From NCBI GenBank assembly GCA_051745635.1, contig JBNJEH010000064.1, positions 1 through 17,859 on the forward strand: 17,859 nt of DNA, read 5' to 3'. This document shows positions 1 through 6,987 of this stretch, piece after piece. The DNA comes from Brumimicrobium sp051745635. GTDB lineage: Bacteria > Bacteroidota > Bacteroidia > Flavobacteriales_D > Crocinitomicaceae. Position 1 is the stretch's first letter. Each line of letters begins with the position of its first letter. The translations under genes and the position numbers were made by a program. The notes under the pieces are model-generated. The model searched no databases. It saw only the letters and a list, made by a program, of their open reading frames with translations, and was not told where the DNA came from.

Positions 1-531
1 TCGCTACTTCCTACGTACGTGGGTATTTTCATAGAGGGTACAGAGGCTTTGATGGTCATACGATCGGTTCGTTTTTTACGGATTTTTCGCATTCTCAAAC
101 TTTCGCGTTACATGCTGGGAGCTGATATTCTTGGAGAGGCGTTATCCAATAGTCGCCATAAGATCATTGTATTTTTAATCTCCATTCTTACCATCGTAGT
201 TATCATGGGAGGATTGATGTTCGTAATTGAACCCAACGAGGCTGGTTTTACAAGTATTCCACGCAGTATTTACTGGGCTATTATTACGATCACCACCGTT
301 GGCTATGGTGATATCGCACCGATAACGCCCCTGGGGCAAGCGCTGGCTTCTTTCATCATGCTCTTTGGTTATGCCATTATTGCGGTGCCTACGGGAATTG
401 TCTCTTCGGAAATGACCGCGATTAAAAAAGACAACATTAAACCTTTTGAATGTCCGGGATGCGGAGAAACGGGACATGAACGGTCTGCAAAGTTTTGTAA
501 AAACTGTGGTGAACCTTTTGAAGCGAGATGA
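1..531 (+). CDS. Voltage-gated-type potassium channel with C-terminal zinc ribbon (5' partial)
   Basis: The reading frame is open to the left edge of the window, so the N-terminus (S1-S3) is missing. The visible part holds an S4-like helix with regularly spaced arginines (RSVRFLRIFRILKLSR), an S5 hydrophobic segment (IIVFLISILTIVVIMGG), a pore helix with the K+ selectivity filter TTVGYGD, and S6 (LASFIMLFGYAIIAVPTG). These are the core parts of a six-helix Kv-like channel that conducts K+ across the inner membrane. After S6 a short cytoplasmic tail carries CPGC and, 15 residues further on, CKNC, a four-cysteine zinc ribbon. Bacterial Kv-like channels more often end in a coiled coil or RCK domain, so the tail may sense or stabilise; its role is not known from sequence. 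Sure of the channel class, not of what gates it. Confidence 0.93.
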   Translation, partial: SLLPTYVGIFIEGTEALMVIRSVRFLRIFRILKLSRYMLGADILGEALSNSRHKIIVFLISILTIVVIMGGLMFVIEPNEAGFTSIPRSIYWAIITITTVGYGDIAPITPLGQALASFIMLFGYAIIAVPTGIVSSEMTAIKKDNIKPFECPGCGETGHERSAKFCKNCGEPFEAR

Positions 532-851
532 AAATGGGTGGGGTTAATAACCCGCCTGGACTAAGTTGTTGTTAAGCATAATTGCGGGTAGTAGTGTATC
601 AGGTTTTTCTTGATAGTGAATCGGGGACAACTCATTGAGCGGAGCAAACCATAATGTTTTTAACATAAGTAGTACAAAAAATGTTAAAATCTTGGTTTTT
701 TAAAAATAAATGCAGTTAGATTTTGCAGGTCGTTTTTTTTTTTTGATTTGCACTGTTCAATTGATGTAGTGATCACTTAAAAATACATTGAGCACCTAAA
801 GATCTGGAAAGCCCATTTCTTTTTATTGATAATTGTTTAAATTTTAGTAAA
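532..851. other. Intergenic region between channel gene and cysteine-rich lipoprotein gene
   Basis: There is no convincing gene here. Just after the channel stop codon is a small palindrome, GGGTTAATAACCC (541-553), too short for a confident terminator. The rest is very AT-rich and includes a run of twelve Ts at 733-744. I found no exact TAnnTTTG promoter box; the region must hold the promoter of the 852 gene if that gene is expressed by itself. I see no RNA gene. Confidence 0.6.
733..744. repeat. T12 homopolymer upstream of the cysteine-rich lipoprotein gene
   Basis: An uninterrupted run of twelve Ts ends about 107 bp before the ATG at 852. Such a tract is prone to slippage and could alter promoter spacing, but its distance from the start is longer than usual for that. 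It may simply reflect AT-rich intergenic DNA. Confidence 0.9.
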
Positions 852-1340
852 ATGAAAAAAATAGTTTTTGGAGGCTTGTTTATAGCCGTATTAGGTGTTG
901 TGATTTATTCGTGCAACAAAGAAAGTAATCAATTAGAAAATAACGCCTTAGAGAATGATGATTCGCAAAGTTCATTCAATTCCTCACAACAATCAGCGAA
1001 GAGTAAATACGATACTGACAAAGTTTTTTTTCCTAAAGGAACTCTTTTTGACACAATAGAAAACTCATTAACTTTTACTGCTCCTGATGGTTGGAAGTAT
1101 GTTTATCTCCAATATGATGTTTTAGAAGCCAAAGTTGGTGGAGCGACAGGCAGTTTAACTTGCACCTGCACTCAAACAGAGGAAGGGGCAAGTGAAGAGG
1201 GAGGGTGCCATCCTCAAGTTCATCAATCTTCTGGAAGTCTTTCCTGCGTGATTACAAGTCCTTGTTCACAATGTAATAAGGATGTTTCACTAGCTGCGGA
1301 TATTGCTCTCGATGATATTAAAAGGGGGGGGATATGTTAA
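852..1340 (+). CDS. Cysteine-rich lipoprotein, unknown family (copy 1 of a related pair)
   Basis: A 162-residue protein that I do not recognise as a named family. It starts with a type II signal peptide: MKK, a hydrophobic stretch, then lipobox IYSC with the lipidated Cys at residue 21. A Ser/Asn/Gln-rich linker (about 22-53) would hold the rest away from the membrane. The C-terminal half has APDGWKYVYLQ followed by a patterned cysteine cluster: CTC, CHP, a lone C, then CSQC. Six cysteines with a CxC and a CxxC suggest disulfides or a metal site; both are inference. The same pattern recurs in the next gene (1363-1785), so the two are probably duplicates. The reading frame ends immediately after a run of eight Gs. 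Loss of one G would run it into the next gene as a 310-residue protein. Its end lies 21 residues after the last shared Cys, close to the 19 in the paralogue, which argues that the stop is genuine. Confidence 0.8.
   Translation: MKKIVFGGLFIAVLGVVIYSCNKESNQLENNALENDDSQSSFNSSQQSAKSKYDTDKVFFPKGTLFDTIENSLTFTAPDGWKYVYLQYDVLEAKVGGATGSLTCTCTQTEEGASEEGGCHPQVHQSSGSLSCVITSPCSQCNKDVSLAADIALDDIKRGGIC
1324..1331. repeat. G8 homopolymer at the junction of the two cysteine-rich genes
   Basis: Eight Gs in an AT-rich setting, nine bases before the end of the first cysteine-rich gene. A one-base contraction puts the first frame into the frame of the second gene with no intervening stop. This makes it a candidate slippage (phase-variation) tract or a homopolymer sequencing error. 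Confidence 0.85.
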
Positions 1341-1362
1341 CTTCAGCTCAGATATAAGAGCG

Positions 1363-1785
1363 ATGGAAGAAAATGAATACTTACCAGCAGGTTTCGAAGA
1401 GATGTTTGAAATTCCCGAGTTGCGAGAAAAATTCAATATATTTGAAGATGAGATGTATGGAGATTTAGAAGTTCCTGAACCAATTTACTTGGAGAATAAC
1501 ATGATAGAAGCACCAGAAGGGTATACTTTTATTTATGTCAATGCATTCGGTAGAGGGTTTGCTATGATTATTCCAGAGGGGAGTCTTGATAAGATATCGG
1601 GATCGCAATATGTATCTGTTTCAAAGGTTGAATGTAATTGTAAATCTTCAACGGGTTCTGATTGTGACAGACCAATGCAGACGGGCTCATTTATATCATG
1701 TAGTGCAATGGATTGTAAAAAATGTCAATTGACAACCAGTACTGAGGCAGAGAGAAGTGTAGATATTGAGTATTTTAGATTGTAA
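1363..1785 (+). CDS. Cysteine-rich protein, unknown family (copy 2 of a related pair)
   Basis: A 140-residue protein from the ATG at 1363. The frame is open further upstream and an ATG at 1303 inside the previous gene would add 20 residues, but those overlap the paralogue's tail. It shares with the upstream protein the segment APEGYTFIYVN (compare APDGWKYVYLQ) and the cysteine pattern CNC, CDRP, a lone C, and CKKC. The N-terminal half is acidic (FEEMFEIPELREKF...) and unlike the paralogue. With either start no signal peptide is visible, odd for a relative of a lipoprotein. It would be exported only if fused to the upstream frame by a one-base change in the G8 run, or through an unusual start. 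I cannot name the family. A strong hairpin follows directly at 1790-1822. Confidence 0.7.
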   Translation: MEENEYLPAGFEEMFEIPELREKFNIFEDEMYGDLEVPEPIYLENNMIEAPEGYTFIYVNAFGRGFAMIIPEGSLDKISGSQYVSVSKVECNCKSSTGSDCDRPMQTGSFISCSAMDCKKCQLTTSTEAERSVDIEYFRL

Positions 1786-1789
1786 AGAA

Positions 1790-1822
1790 ATGAGAGGCTC
1801 TCCTACTAGGACAGCCTCTCAT
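1790..1822 (+). terminator. Terminator-like hairpin after the cysteine-rich pair
   Basis: A perfect 10-bp inverted repeat (ATGAGAGGCT at 1790-1799, AGCCTCTCAT at 1813-1822), with an inner TCCT/AGGA stem closing an ACT loop. It begins five bases after the stop at 1785. There is no T-run afterwards, only an AT-rich stretch, so it may terminate, attenuate or protect the 3' end. It lies 23 nt before the next start codon. Confidence 0.65.
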
Positions 1823-1845
1823 ACATAATTTAGAACGATTTTCGT

Positions 1846-3285
1846 GTGAAGTTTATCTGTGTATCTATAGTATTAATTTTTCTTAGTGCCTGTGGTGATT
1901 CGTTTAAAGAAAAGTCAAAGAAAACGACATTGGTACTGAATACTGAATCTGCTGGAAATATCCGGCTCTATAACTCAGCTTACAAGGAGGTCGAGCATAT
2001 TTCAGGCAACGACAGAACTGATCGAAAACAATTCAGAATAAACACTAAAACAGAGGATTTTTACTTCTTTCATTCTGAGTCAAATAAGAGAAGGATTCAT
2101 TTCGCAGAACCGATTTATCTTCAACCTGGGGATAGTTTGCACGTTTTAGTAGATTCATTGGGTAATATTGATTACAGCGGTGATTCAACTACCGTTCAGA
2201 TAAACAATAAGCTATTGGAATTAATCCAGGAAAAGATTGTGAAATCGTTAGATGAGCAGTATACGAAATCACCCAGGGAAATTGATTCCATTGTTCAGCG
2301 CCAAAATGACCACCTGCAAAAACGTTTCGTAGAAATTCGCGACAAATACGGATTACCTGAAGATGTTGTGACCTTTTTGGAAAAAAATGAGAAGTACAAA
2401 ATGATGAATCAACTGTTTTCTTACCTCCAATATCATCAATATTATACGTATGACAATTTTCAACCCTTGCCACCTGATACGCTGGGTCTTAACATGGATA
2501 CTATTTTATCGTCCTTAAATGGAACTCGATTAACTTCAGCGTATTTCCAGAATGTGCAGTTGGTTTTAAATTTTGGGTTTGATAAGAAGCATGGCAATGA
2601 AGAAGACTCGGTTAAATATCAAAATGTATTTTATAAAAAATGGGAATTGGCTCAACAGCTTTTTAGTGATATGGATAGAGAAACAGCAGCCTACTTTCTG
2701 GTAAAGAACCTTCACCTCAATCTCCCGCACAATGCTGATAACTACGAAACATTTGAGAATACATTACGAGAAGTAGAGAGTTACGTTCAAGAACGCAATA
2801 ACGATTTTCTAAGTAATAATTTTTATCCGTATTTCGAAAAAGTTCAAGAGATTCTTCCTGGAAATGAAGCGCCCGTTTTTTCGTTGCCAAATCGAGAGGG
2901 AGATCATGTTTCTCTGAGTGACTTTAAAGGCAAAATTACCTATATCACCTTCTGGGGCACGTGGTGTGGTCCGTGTTTATCGTCCGTTTCTGATTATATC
3001 AAAACCGTTGAAAAATATAAAGATCGAACAGACATTGTTTTTGTTTTCATAGCCTTGGAATATGATAAAAAAGAAATTGAACGTTGGAAAAAATTTCTTG
3101 ATGAAAAAGCGTTTCCGGGTGTTCACCTCGTAGCAAAAAAACAATTTTTCAATCAGGAAATAGCTGATTATCTGATTCGTTCAGCGCCCCGATATGTATT
3201 GATTGACAAGTCAGGAAATATAATCAACCCGAATGCTCCTCCACCTTATAAATGGCAAAACGAACTCAATTCACTTCTTAATTAG
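1846..3285 (+). CDS. TlpA/ResA-like thioredoxin-fold lipoprotein
   Basis: The protein has 479 residues. GTG at 1846 is the start that gives a clean type II signal peptide, with lipobox LSAC and the lipidated Cys at residue 16. Residues about 25-330 form a mostly helical, charged region seen in long Bacteroidota members of this group; I do not assign a named domain there. The C-terminal thioredoxin fold begins near GNEAPVFSLPNREGD and holds the redox motif WCGPC (Cys374, Cys377). It ends with SAPRYVLID, whose proline matches the cis-Pro loop of the family. Such proteins reduce or rearrange disulfides outside the cytoplasm, often in cytochrome c maturation or metal-site assembly. Here it follows two cysteine-rich proteins, which could be its clients, although the hairpin between them weakens the case for one transcript. 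Confidence 0.9.
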   Translation: MKFICVSIVLIFLSACGDSFKEKSKKTTLVLNTESAGNIRLYNSAYKEVEHISGNDRTDRKQFRINTKTEDFYFFHSESNKRRIHFAEPIYLQPGDSLHVLVDSLGNIDYSGDSTTVQINNKLLELIQEKIVKSLDEQYTKSPREIDSIVQRQNDHLQKRFVEIRDKYGLPEDVVTFLEKNEKYKMMNQLFSYLQYHQYYTYDNFQPLPPDTLGLNMDTILSSLNGTRLTSAYFQNVQLVLNFGFDKKHGNEEDSVKYQNVFYKKWELAQQLFSDMDRETAAYFLVKNLHLNLPHNADNYETFENTLREVESYVQERNNDFLSNNFYPYFEKVQEILPGNEAPVFSLPNREGDHVSLSDFKGKITYITFWGTWCGPCLSSVSDYIKTVEKYKDRTDIVFVFIALEYDKKEIERWKKFLDEKAFPGVHLVAKKQFFNQEIADYLIRSAPRYVLIDKSGNIINPNAPPPYKWQNELNSLLN

Positions 3286-3348
3286 TTGTGTTGTTTTGGA
3301 TTTGAGACCGATCGAATCAAACTAATCATCATTGACTAAAAACAAAAA
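3286..3348. other. Short AT-rich spacer between convergent genes
   Basis: Nothing recognisable beyond the A-run at 3344-3350, which serves as the U-tract of the minus-strand tRNA terminator. No separate terminator for the thioredoxin gene is visible; the hairpin at 3349-3378 may act in both directions. Confidence 0.5.
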
Positions 3349-3378
3349 AAGTGCATCACTTTTTCAAATGATGCACTT
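3344..3378 (-). terminator. Rho-independent terminator of the initiator tRNA gene
   Basis: A 10-bp perfect stem (3349-3358 with 3369-3378, core GTGCATCA/TGATGCAC) with a 10-nt loop. On the minus strand it is followed by seven Ts (plus-strand As at 3344-3350). It starts only four bases after the encoded CCA end of the tRNA. Confidence 0.88.
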
Positions 3379-3381
3379 CAA

Positions 3382-3457
<76 letters not shown>

Positions 3458-3607
3458 ATATACCTTATATTACCTTCATTGCTATTGTGAGAGCGCTACG
3501 AGCTACCAATCCCGAAATGATCAAAATTTTCAATTTTGCTCTCATTTCGAGGATGCTCGAAAAACGCTGAATCTTCGATTCGTTTTTCGGCGCTGCTCCA
3601 CCCCGCA
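3458..3607 (-). repeat. 150-bp tandem unit with interrupted tRNA-fMet 5' fragment (unit next to the tRNA)
   Basis: On the minus strand the unit reads: nt 1-15 of the initiator tRNA (3607-3593), an 83-bp insert with two hairpins (3592-3510), tRNA nt 16-27 (3509-3498), then a 40-nt linker (3497-3458) that runs directly into the intact tRNA. The insert splits the tRNA in its D-loop, between AG and TTGG. The rest of the tRNA (nt 28-76) is absent. The unit is identical base for base to the one at 3608-3757. Confidence 0.92.
3510..3592. repeat. 83-bp double-hairpin insert, copy 1
   Basis: Two imperfect palindromes side by side. Hairpin A has stems CGAAATGA (3513-3520)/TCATTTCG (3542-3549) and CAAAATT (3522-3528)/AATTTTG (3532-3538) with an asymmetric bulge. 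Hairpin B has CGAAAAACG (3558-3566)/CGTTTTTCG (3581-3589) and an inner AATC/GATT, again with a bulge on one side. The layout resembles small non-coding mobile palindromes (REP/MITE-like), but no target-site duplication is seen. Confidence 0.75.
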
Positions 3608-3757
3608 ATATACCTTATATTACCTTCATTGCTATTGTGAGAGCGCTACGAGCTACCAATCCCGAAATGATCAAAATTTTCAATTTTGCTCTCATTTCGA
3701 GGATGCTCGAAAAACGCTGAATCTTCGATTCGTTTTTCGGCGCTGCTCCACCCCGCA
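3608..3757 (-). repeat. 150-bp tandem unit with interrupted tRNA-fMet 5' fragment (distal unit)
   Basis: This is the exact copy of 3458-3607: tRNA nt 1-15 at 3757-3743, insert 3742-3660, tRNA nt 16-27 at 3659-3648, linker 3647-3608. The bases just beyond it (3758-3762) still match the sequence upstream of the other tRNA 5' ends; after that the similarity stops and a promoter-like sequence follows. No protein-coding content is credible here. Confidence 0.92.
3660..3742. repeat. 83-bp double-hairpin insert, copy 2
   Basis: Identical to the insert at 3510-3592, with the same two bulged hairpins, and also sitting between tRNA nt 15 and 16. Identity of both copies means recent duplication, homogenisation, or an assembly effect. 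Confidence 0.75.
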
Positions 3758-3763
3758 ATATAT

Positions 3764-3791
3764 CGAATATATCTTTGGTAAATGATGTCAA
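3764..3791 (-). promoter_or_regulatory. Possible promoter of the tRNA/repeat transcript
   Basis: On the minus strand TTGACA (3791-3786) is followed after 17 nt (counted from TTG) by TATATTCG (3771-3764), one mismatch from the Bacteroidota -7 box TAnnTTTG. It lies just upstream of the outermost tRNA 5' fragment. If used, the primary transcript would carry both repeat units ahead of the functional tRNA. Confidence 0.35.
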
Positions 3792-4024
3792 TTTTTAGTC
3801 TGATCGTTATCAGAGTAACCCCGAAAGGGGAGTGCAAATATAACGAGTTTATTTTAAACAACAATAAATTTTGAAATAAGAATGTGCTTAGTTGGCGATG
3901 AACAACAAACCATAACGCTCCATTTTGCTGTGTATTCGATTTCGCTGCACGTCGTTTGCGCTCATTATAAAACACTTAGTGTTTGAAATGAATAAGTGGA
4001 ATGGGAAATAGCTCGATGATGGAT
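3792..4024. other. Intergenic region downstream of the decarboxylase gene
   Basis: No gene recognised. It contains a small GNRA-type hairpin, CCCCGAAAGGGG (3819-3830), an imperfect TGAT/ATCA palindrome just before it, and a weak AT-rich palindrome, AAACAC TTA GTGTTT (3970-3984). Read on the minus strand, the last one lies 40 nt beyond the decarboxylase stop and is followed by TTTAT, so it is a weak terminator candidate. Confidence 0.45.
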
Positions 4025-5467
4025 TTAGTCCATTATTTTGTTTAACTGCTCCTCGAGCATACTGACGGCTTGATCAATCGTGGCTTTATGGGTACGAAAA
4101 GATAAAATGGCCATTCTGATAACATATTTTCCTTCAACGCGTGTGGAGGATAAAAATACACGACCATCCTGATGACAGCGCTTTAACAATTTCTGATTGA
4201 AAGCATCTTGCGCTTCTGTCTGCGGATACCAAAAATAACTTACGGAAAGTTCGGGAGGAGGACCGAGTTTGAAACCGATAGCTTCGAGCCGTTCGCGGAA
4301 ATAATGTGTCAGCATAATTTTTTCTTCCAACGCAGCTCGAAAAGGTGCCAAACCGTGTAGTTTTAAGGGTAGCCACATGCGCAGTGCCCTGAAGTGTTTG
4401 GTTAATTCCGGAGAAACATCTGCCGGACTCACGGGAACATCTCCCGCGGTGGCATCCTGCATGTAATTCGCCGTGTAATGGTGAGATTTAAAAACAGCGT
4501 CACGATTCTTTACCAAGACGGCTCCAATGCCATACGGCAGGAATAGCCCTTTGTGCGGATCAATGACCAGAGAGTCGGCCTCTTCGATTCCCGCAAATGC
4601 GCGCTGGTATTCGGGAAGTAACTTAAAAAAGCCGCCGTACGCCGCGTCGACGTGAAACCACATGTCGTGTTTTTTGGCAATTGTGGATAGCTTGTTGAGT
4701 GGGTCAATGGCTCCCGTATCTGTCGTACCCGCTGAGGCAATTACCATGAACGGTCGTTGACCGCGTTCTTCGTCGATTTCAAGAAGTGATGACAACTGAT
4801 CTATATCCATTCTTCCCCGTTCATCCATTCGCACACTTCGAATAGTCACATTTTCCAGACCAATGATGCGCAAAGCCTTGTGTATGCAGTGATGAACTTG
4901 TTCTGTCATATAGATCACCGCGTCGGATACCGGCTGACTTAATACGCTTTTAGCGTCTCGGGCTGCCGTTAAGGCAATCAAGTTGGCGATTGATCCACCA
5001 GAAGTCAGGTTCCCAATACTCGTCTCGGGAAATTCAAAACAAGTTTTTAACCAATTCAGGCAAGCTTCTTCTATTTCCACCGCTCCCGGAGAGGCAAAGT
5101 GCATACCCGCATAGACGTTGCTCACAGCTGCCAGATAATCTGCTATTGCTGACGCATATAGTCCGCCACCGGGTATGTACCCCAGATGTCCGCCAGATGC
5201 TGCATTAATTCCATGCGGAAAAACATGATCGGATACCACATTCAAGACTTTTTTGACGGATGATTGTTCATTTGTGATATGAAAAACAGCTTTTTCTGGT
5301 TGCGTGGAATAATAGGTCTTTTCGGAGGACAATTGATCCAGAAACTGATCAGCTACTCCCTCCATTTCTTGGTTCATGTTTCGGCGCTGTTCCGGGTTGA
5401 CTTCCAATGCGCGCGCAGATTGCTCGAGATCGAGCAATTTTTTGATATCCGTTTTGTTTTGATTCAT
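4025..5467 (-). CDS. PLP-dependent group II amino acid decarboxylase
   Basis: 480 residues, the usual length of the aromatic-amino-acid/glutamate decarboxylase family. Visible family motifs: TSGGSIANL (155-163, phosphate pocket), His192 in EQVHH (ring stacking on the cofactor), HVDAAYGG with Asp274 (pairs with the pyridine nitrogen), and DPHKG with Lys306 (the Schiff-base lysine). The spacing closely matches human DOPA decarboxylase (His192, Asp271, Lys303). The enzyme removes CO2 from an amino acid to give an amine; aromatic amino acids, glutamate, diaminobutyrate and cysteine sulfinate are all substrates in this family, and the sequence alone does not choose. The start lies 2 nt after the stop of the anti-sigma gene, so it is probably translated from the same transcript and controlled by that ECF system. 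That genetic link is unusual for such an enzyme. Confidence 0.93.
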   Translation of the reverse strand: MNQNKTDIKKLLDLEQSARALEVNPEQRRNMNQEMEGVADQFLDQLSSEKTYYSTQPEKAVFHITNEQSSVKKVLNVVSDHVFPHGINAASGGHLGYIPGGGLYASAIADYLAAVSNVYAGMHFASPGAVEIEEACLNWLKTCFEFPETSIGNLTSGGSIANLIALTAARDAKSVLSQPVSDAVIYMTEQVHHCIHKALRIIGLENVTIRSVRMDERGRMDIDQLSSLLEIDEERGQRPFMVIASAGTTDTGAIDPLNKLSTIAKKHDMWFHVDAAYGGFFKLLPEYQRAFAGIEEADSLVIDPHKGLFLPYGIGAVLVKNRDAVFKSHHYTANYMQDATAGDVPVSPADVSPELTKHFRALRMWLPLKLHGLAPFRAALEEKIMLTHYFRERLEAIGFKLGPPPELSVSYFWYPQTEAQDAFNQKLLKRCHQDGRVFLSSTRVEGKYVIRMAILSFRTHKATIDQAVSMLEEQLNKIMD

Positions 5468-5469
5468 GG

Positions 5470-6318
5470 TTATACGTTTCCGATAACATACAACTGATCA
5501 AGGTTGGGTTCGGGACGCCCTCCTTCATCTTCCAGTGTTATTGCAAATGCTCCAGCGGCTTTCGTTGTTTTTGAGATTTCAATGAAAGCTGTTTCCTGTT
5601 TTTTGGGCAGTACGCCCATGTTTTTTGGTTGACCGTCGACAATCGCCCACAATTGATATTGCTTTTTAGTCGGGGCATCGGGCAATTGTTCAACCTGGAG
5701 GACGACACGACTATCATCTTGATTCCAAAAAACATTTACAAGTGAAGTTTTACTCAAATCGGTTCCTTTGAGTAATACTCGCCGCGTATTTGTATCAGAC
5801 AGAAATGAGAGGAATTCATTTTTTTGTTCGAGCTGGGCAACATAATTCGATGAAACATTTTTCATCTTTTCATTTGTTGACTGAACATCACTTTTCAGTG
5901 CTGCGACCTTTTCCTCCAGTTCGTTATTATCACTTTTCGTATTAATAAACACAGTTGTTGCAATCAGGAAGAGCGCAAAAAATGCCGCAGCCATCAACTT
6001 CCAGTTATTCTTTTGATCTTTCTTCTGAGCAGTCGTTTTTTTACTGGAGGTAAAATCATGTTCGATGATTTCATCTTTCTGATCCTGATCAATCTTTTCA
6101 TAAACCGTGGAAAGTACCTTCTCTTTAAGGTCTTCCGGAGGTGTAATGGCATTTTGGTCCGCGACTTTTTCCATAGAAACCTGAAAGGCTTCCAGCGCTT
6201 CGTTTACAGCTGGATAAATTGAAGACAGGCACTCCACCTCCTGTTTTTCCTGTGGAGAAACCTGACCGAGAACATAAGCCTCTAAAATTCCTGACGCTAT
6301 GTATTCTTTTAAATCCAA
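5470..6318 (-). CDS. RskA-type anti-sigma factor
   Basis: 282 residues. The N-terminal helical part (about 1-60, with SGILEAYVLGQVSPQE) resembles the sigma-binding end of anti-sigma-K proteins; the HxxxCxxC zinc motif of ZAS proteins is absent. One membrane helix follows (about 106-126), then a short coiled coil (about 129-170). The extracytoplasmic RskA C-terminal domain follows, with its typical YQLWAIVDGQP, MGVLP and AFAITLEDEGG signatures. It would hold the adjacent sigma factor at the membrane and release it on a signal, in known cases through proteolysis. It overlaps the sigma gene by 10 nt and almost touches the decarboxylase gene. No inducing signal can be read from sequence. Confidence 0.9.
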   Translation of the reverse strand: MDLKEYIASGILEAYVLGQVSPQEKQEVECLSSIYPAVNEALEAFQVSMEKVADQNAITPPEDLKEKVLSTVYEKIDQDQKDEIIEHDFTSSKKTTAQKKDQKNNWKLMAAAFFALFLIATTVFINTKSDNNELEEKVAALKSDVQSTNEKMKNVSSNYVAQLEQKNEFLSFLSDTNTRRVLLKGTDLSKTSLVNVFWNQDDSRVVLQVEQLPDAPTKKQYQLWAIVDGQPKNMGVLPKKQETAFIEISKTTKAAGAFAITLEDEGGRPEPNLDQLYVIGNV

Positions 6319-6869
6319 AATATAAAGTTTGTCATCATTTTTCTCAGTTTCTTCAATCCATTTCTTGCACGCGTTTTAACAGTTCCGAGCGGAATCCCCA
6401 GTTCGTCGGAAATTTCTTGCTGCGTATACCCCCCGAAGTACAAATATTCGATGATCAGCTTATGATCAGCATCCAGCTTGTCGACCGTCTCTTTCAGTCC
6501 GAGGTGATCAACATTCATAGATGTTTTATGAAGGTTACTTGTATTTACGAATGTTTCGAAAGATTGGATTTGAACCTTTCCTTCCCGCTTTATTTTCCTT
6601 ACTTTATCGATCGCTGTATTGCGCGCGATGTTCAGCATCCATGTGTAGAGTCGTCCTTTTGATGAATCAAAAGCATGAATTTTCTTCCAAATTTTCACGA
6701 AAGTTTCCTGCATGGCGTCTACGGCCTCATCCTCTTTTCGGACAACGCGAAAGATCACACCGTACAACGCGCTGGAATAATTGTCGTAGAGCTGCTCAAA
6801 AGCGTCGTGCTTTCCTTGCTTGAGCTTATCGACAAGGCGTTGATATTCTATTTCTTCCTTTTCTTTCAA
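6309..6869 (-). CDS. ECF RNA polymerase sigma factor (SigK-like)
   Basis: 186 residues. Region 2 spans about 20-92 (HDAFEQLYDNYSSALYGVIF, then VDAMQETFVKIWKK and YTWMLNIARNTAIDKVR) and binds core polymerase and the -10 element. Region 4 spans about 126-176 and carries the helix-turn-helix YTQQEISDELGIPLGTVKTR for the -35 element. The start is a TTG at 6869: there is no in-frame ATG before region 2, and an in-frame stop lies four codons upstream of the TTG. It is the first gene of a sigma, anti-sigma, decarboxylase operon, so it probably autoregulates this operon as ECF pairs often do. A matching promoter is not obvious; TATTTTAG about 15 nt upstream is only a weak -7 candidate. Confidence 0.93.
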   Translation of the reverse strand: MKEKEEIEYQRLVDKLKQGKHDAFEQLYDNYSSALYGVIFRVVRKEDEAVDAMQETFVKIWKKIHAFDSSKGRLYTWMLNIARNTAIDKVRKIKREGKVQIQSFETFVNTSNLHKTSMNVDHLGLKETVDKLDADHKLIIEYLYFGGYTQQEISDELGIPLGTVKTRARNGLKKLRKMMTNFIFWI

Positions 6870-6987
6870 AATTCTGATCTAAAATAGATAAAAAACTGCA
6901 GATGAAGGTTATCTTTTTGAAGAAGTAATACGCAGGACTTCACTATTTTCTTCGCGACACTACCTAAAATCTATTTGCTAATACCGA

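Noticed and set aside
3510..3592. Group I intron in the D-loop of tRNA-fMet
   Set aside because: Introns at such positions are known in cyanobacteria, but the insert is only 83 bp, and the tRNA copy that bears it lacks nt 28-76, so splicing would not restore a tRNA.
3770..3777. Plus-strand TATCTTTG, an exact TAnnTTTG match
   Set aside because: No plus-strand gene follows it before 7534 and there is no -33 element; probably chance in AT-rich DNA.
3646..3975. Minus-strand 109-codon open frame
   Set aside because: It runs through the repeat unit, the tRNA fragment and AT-rich spacer, has no family features, and is low-complexity by composition.
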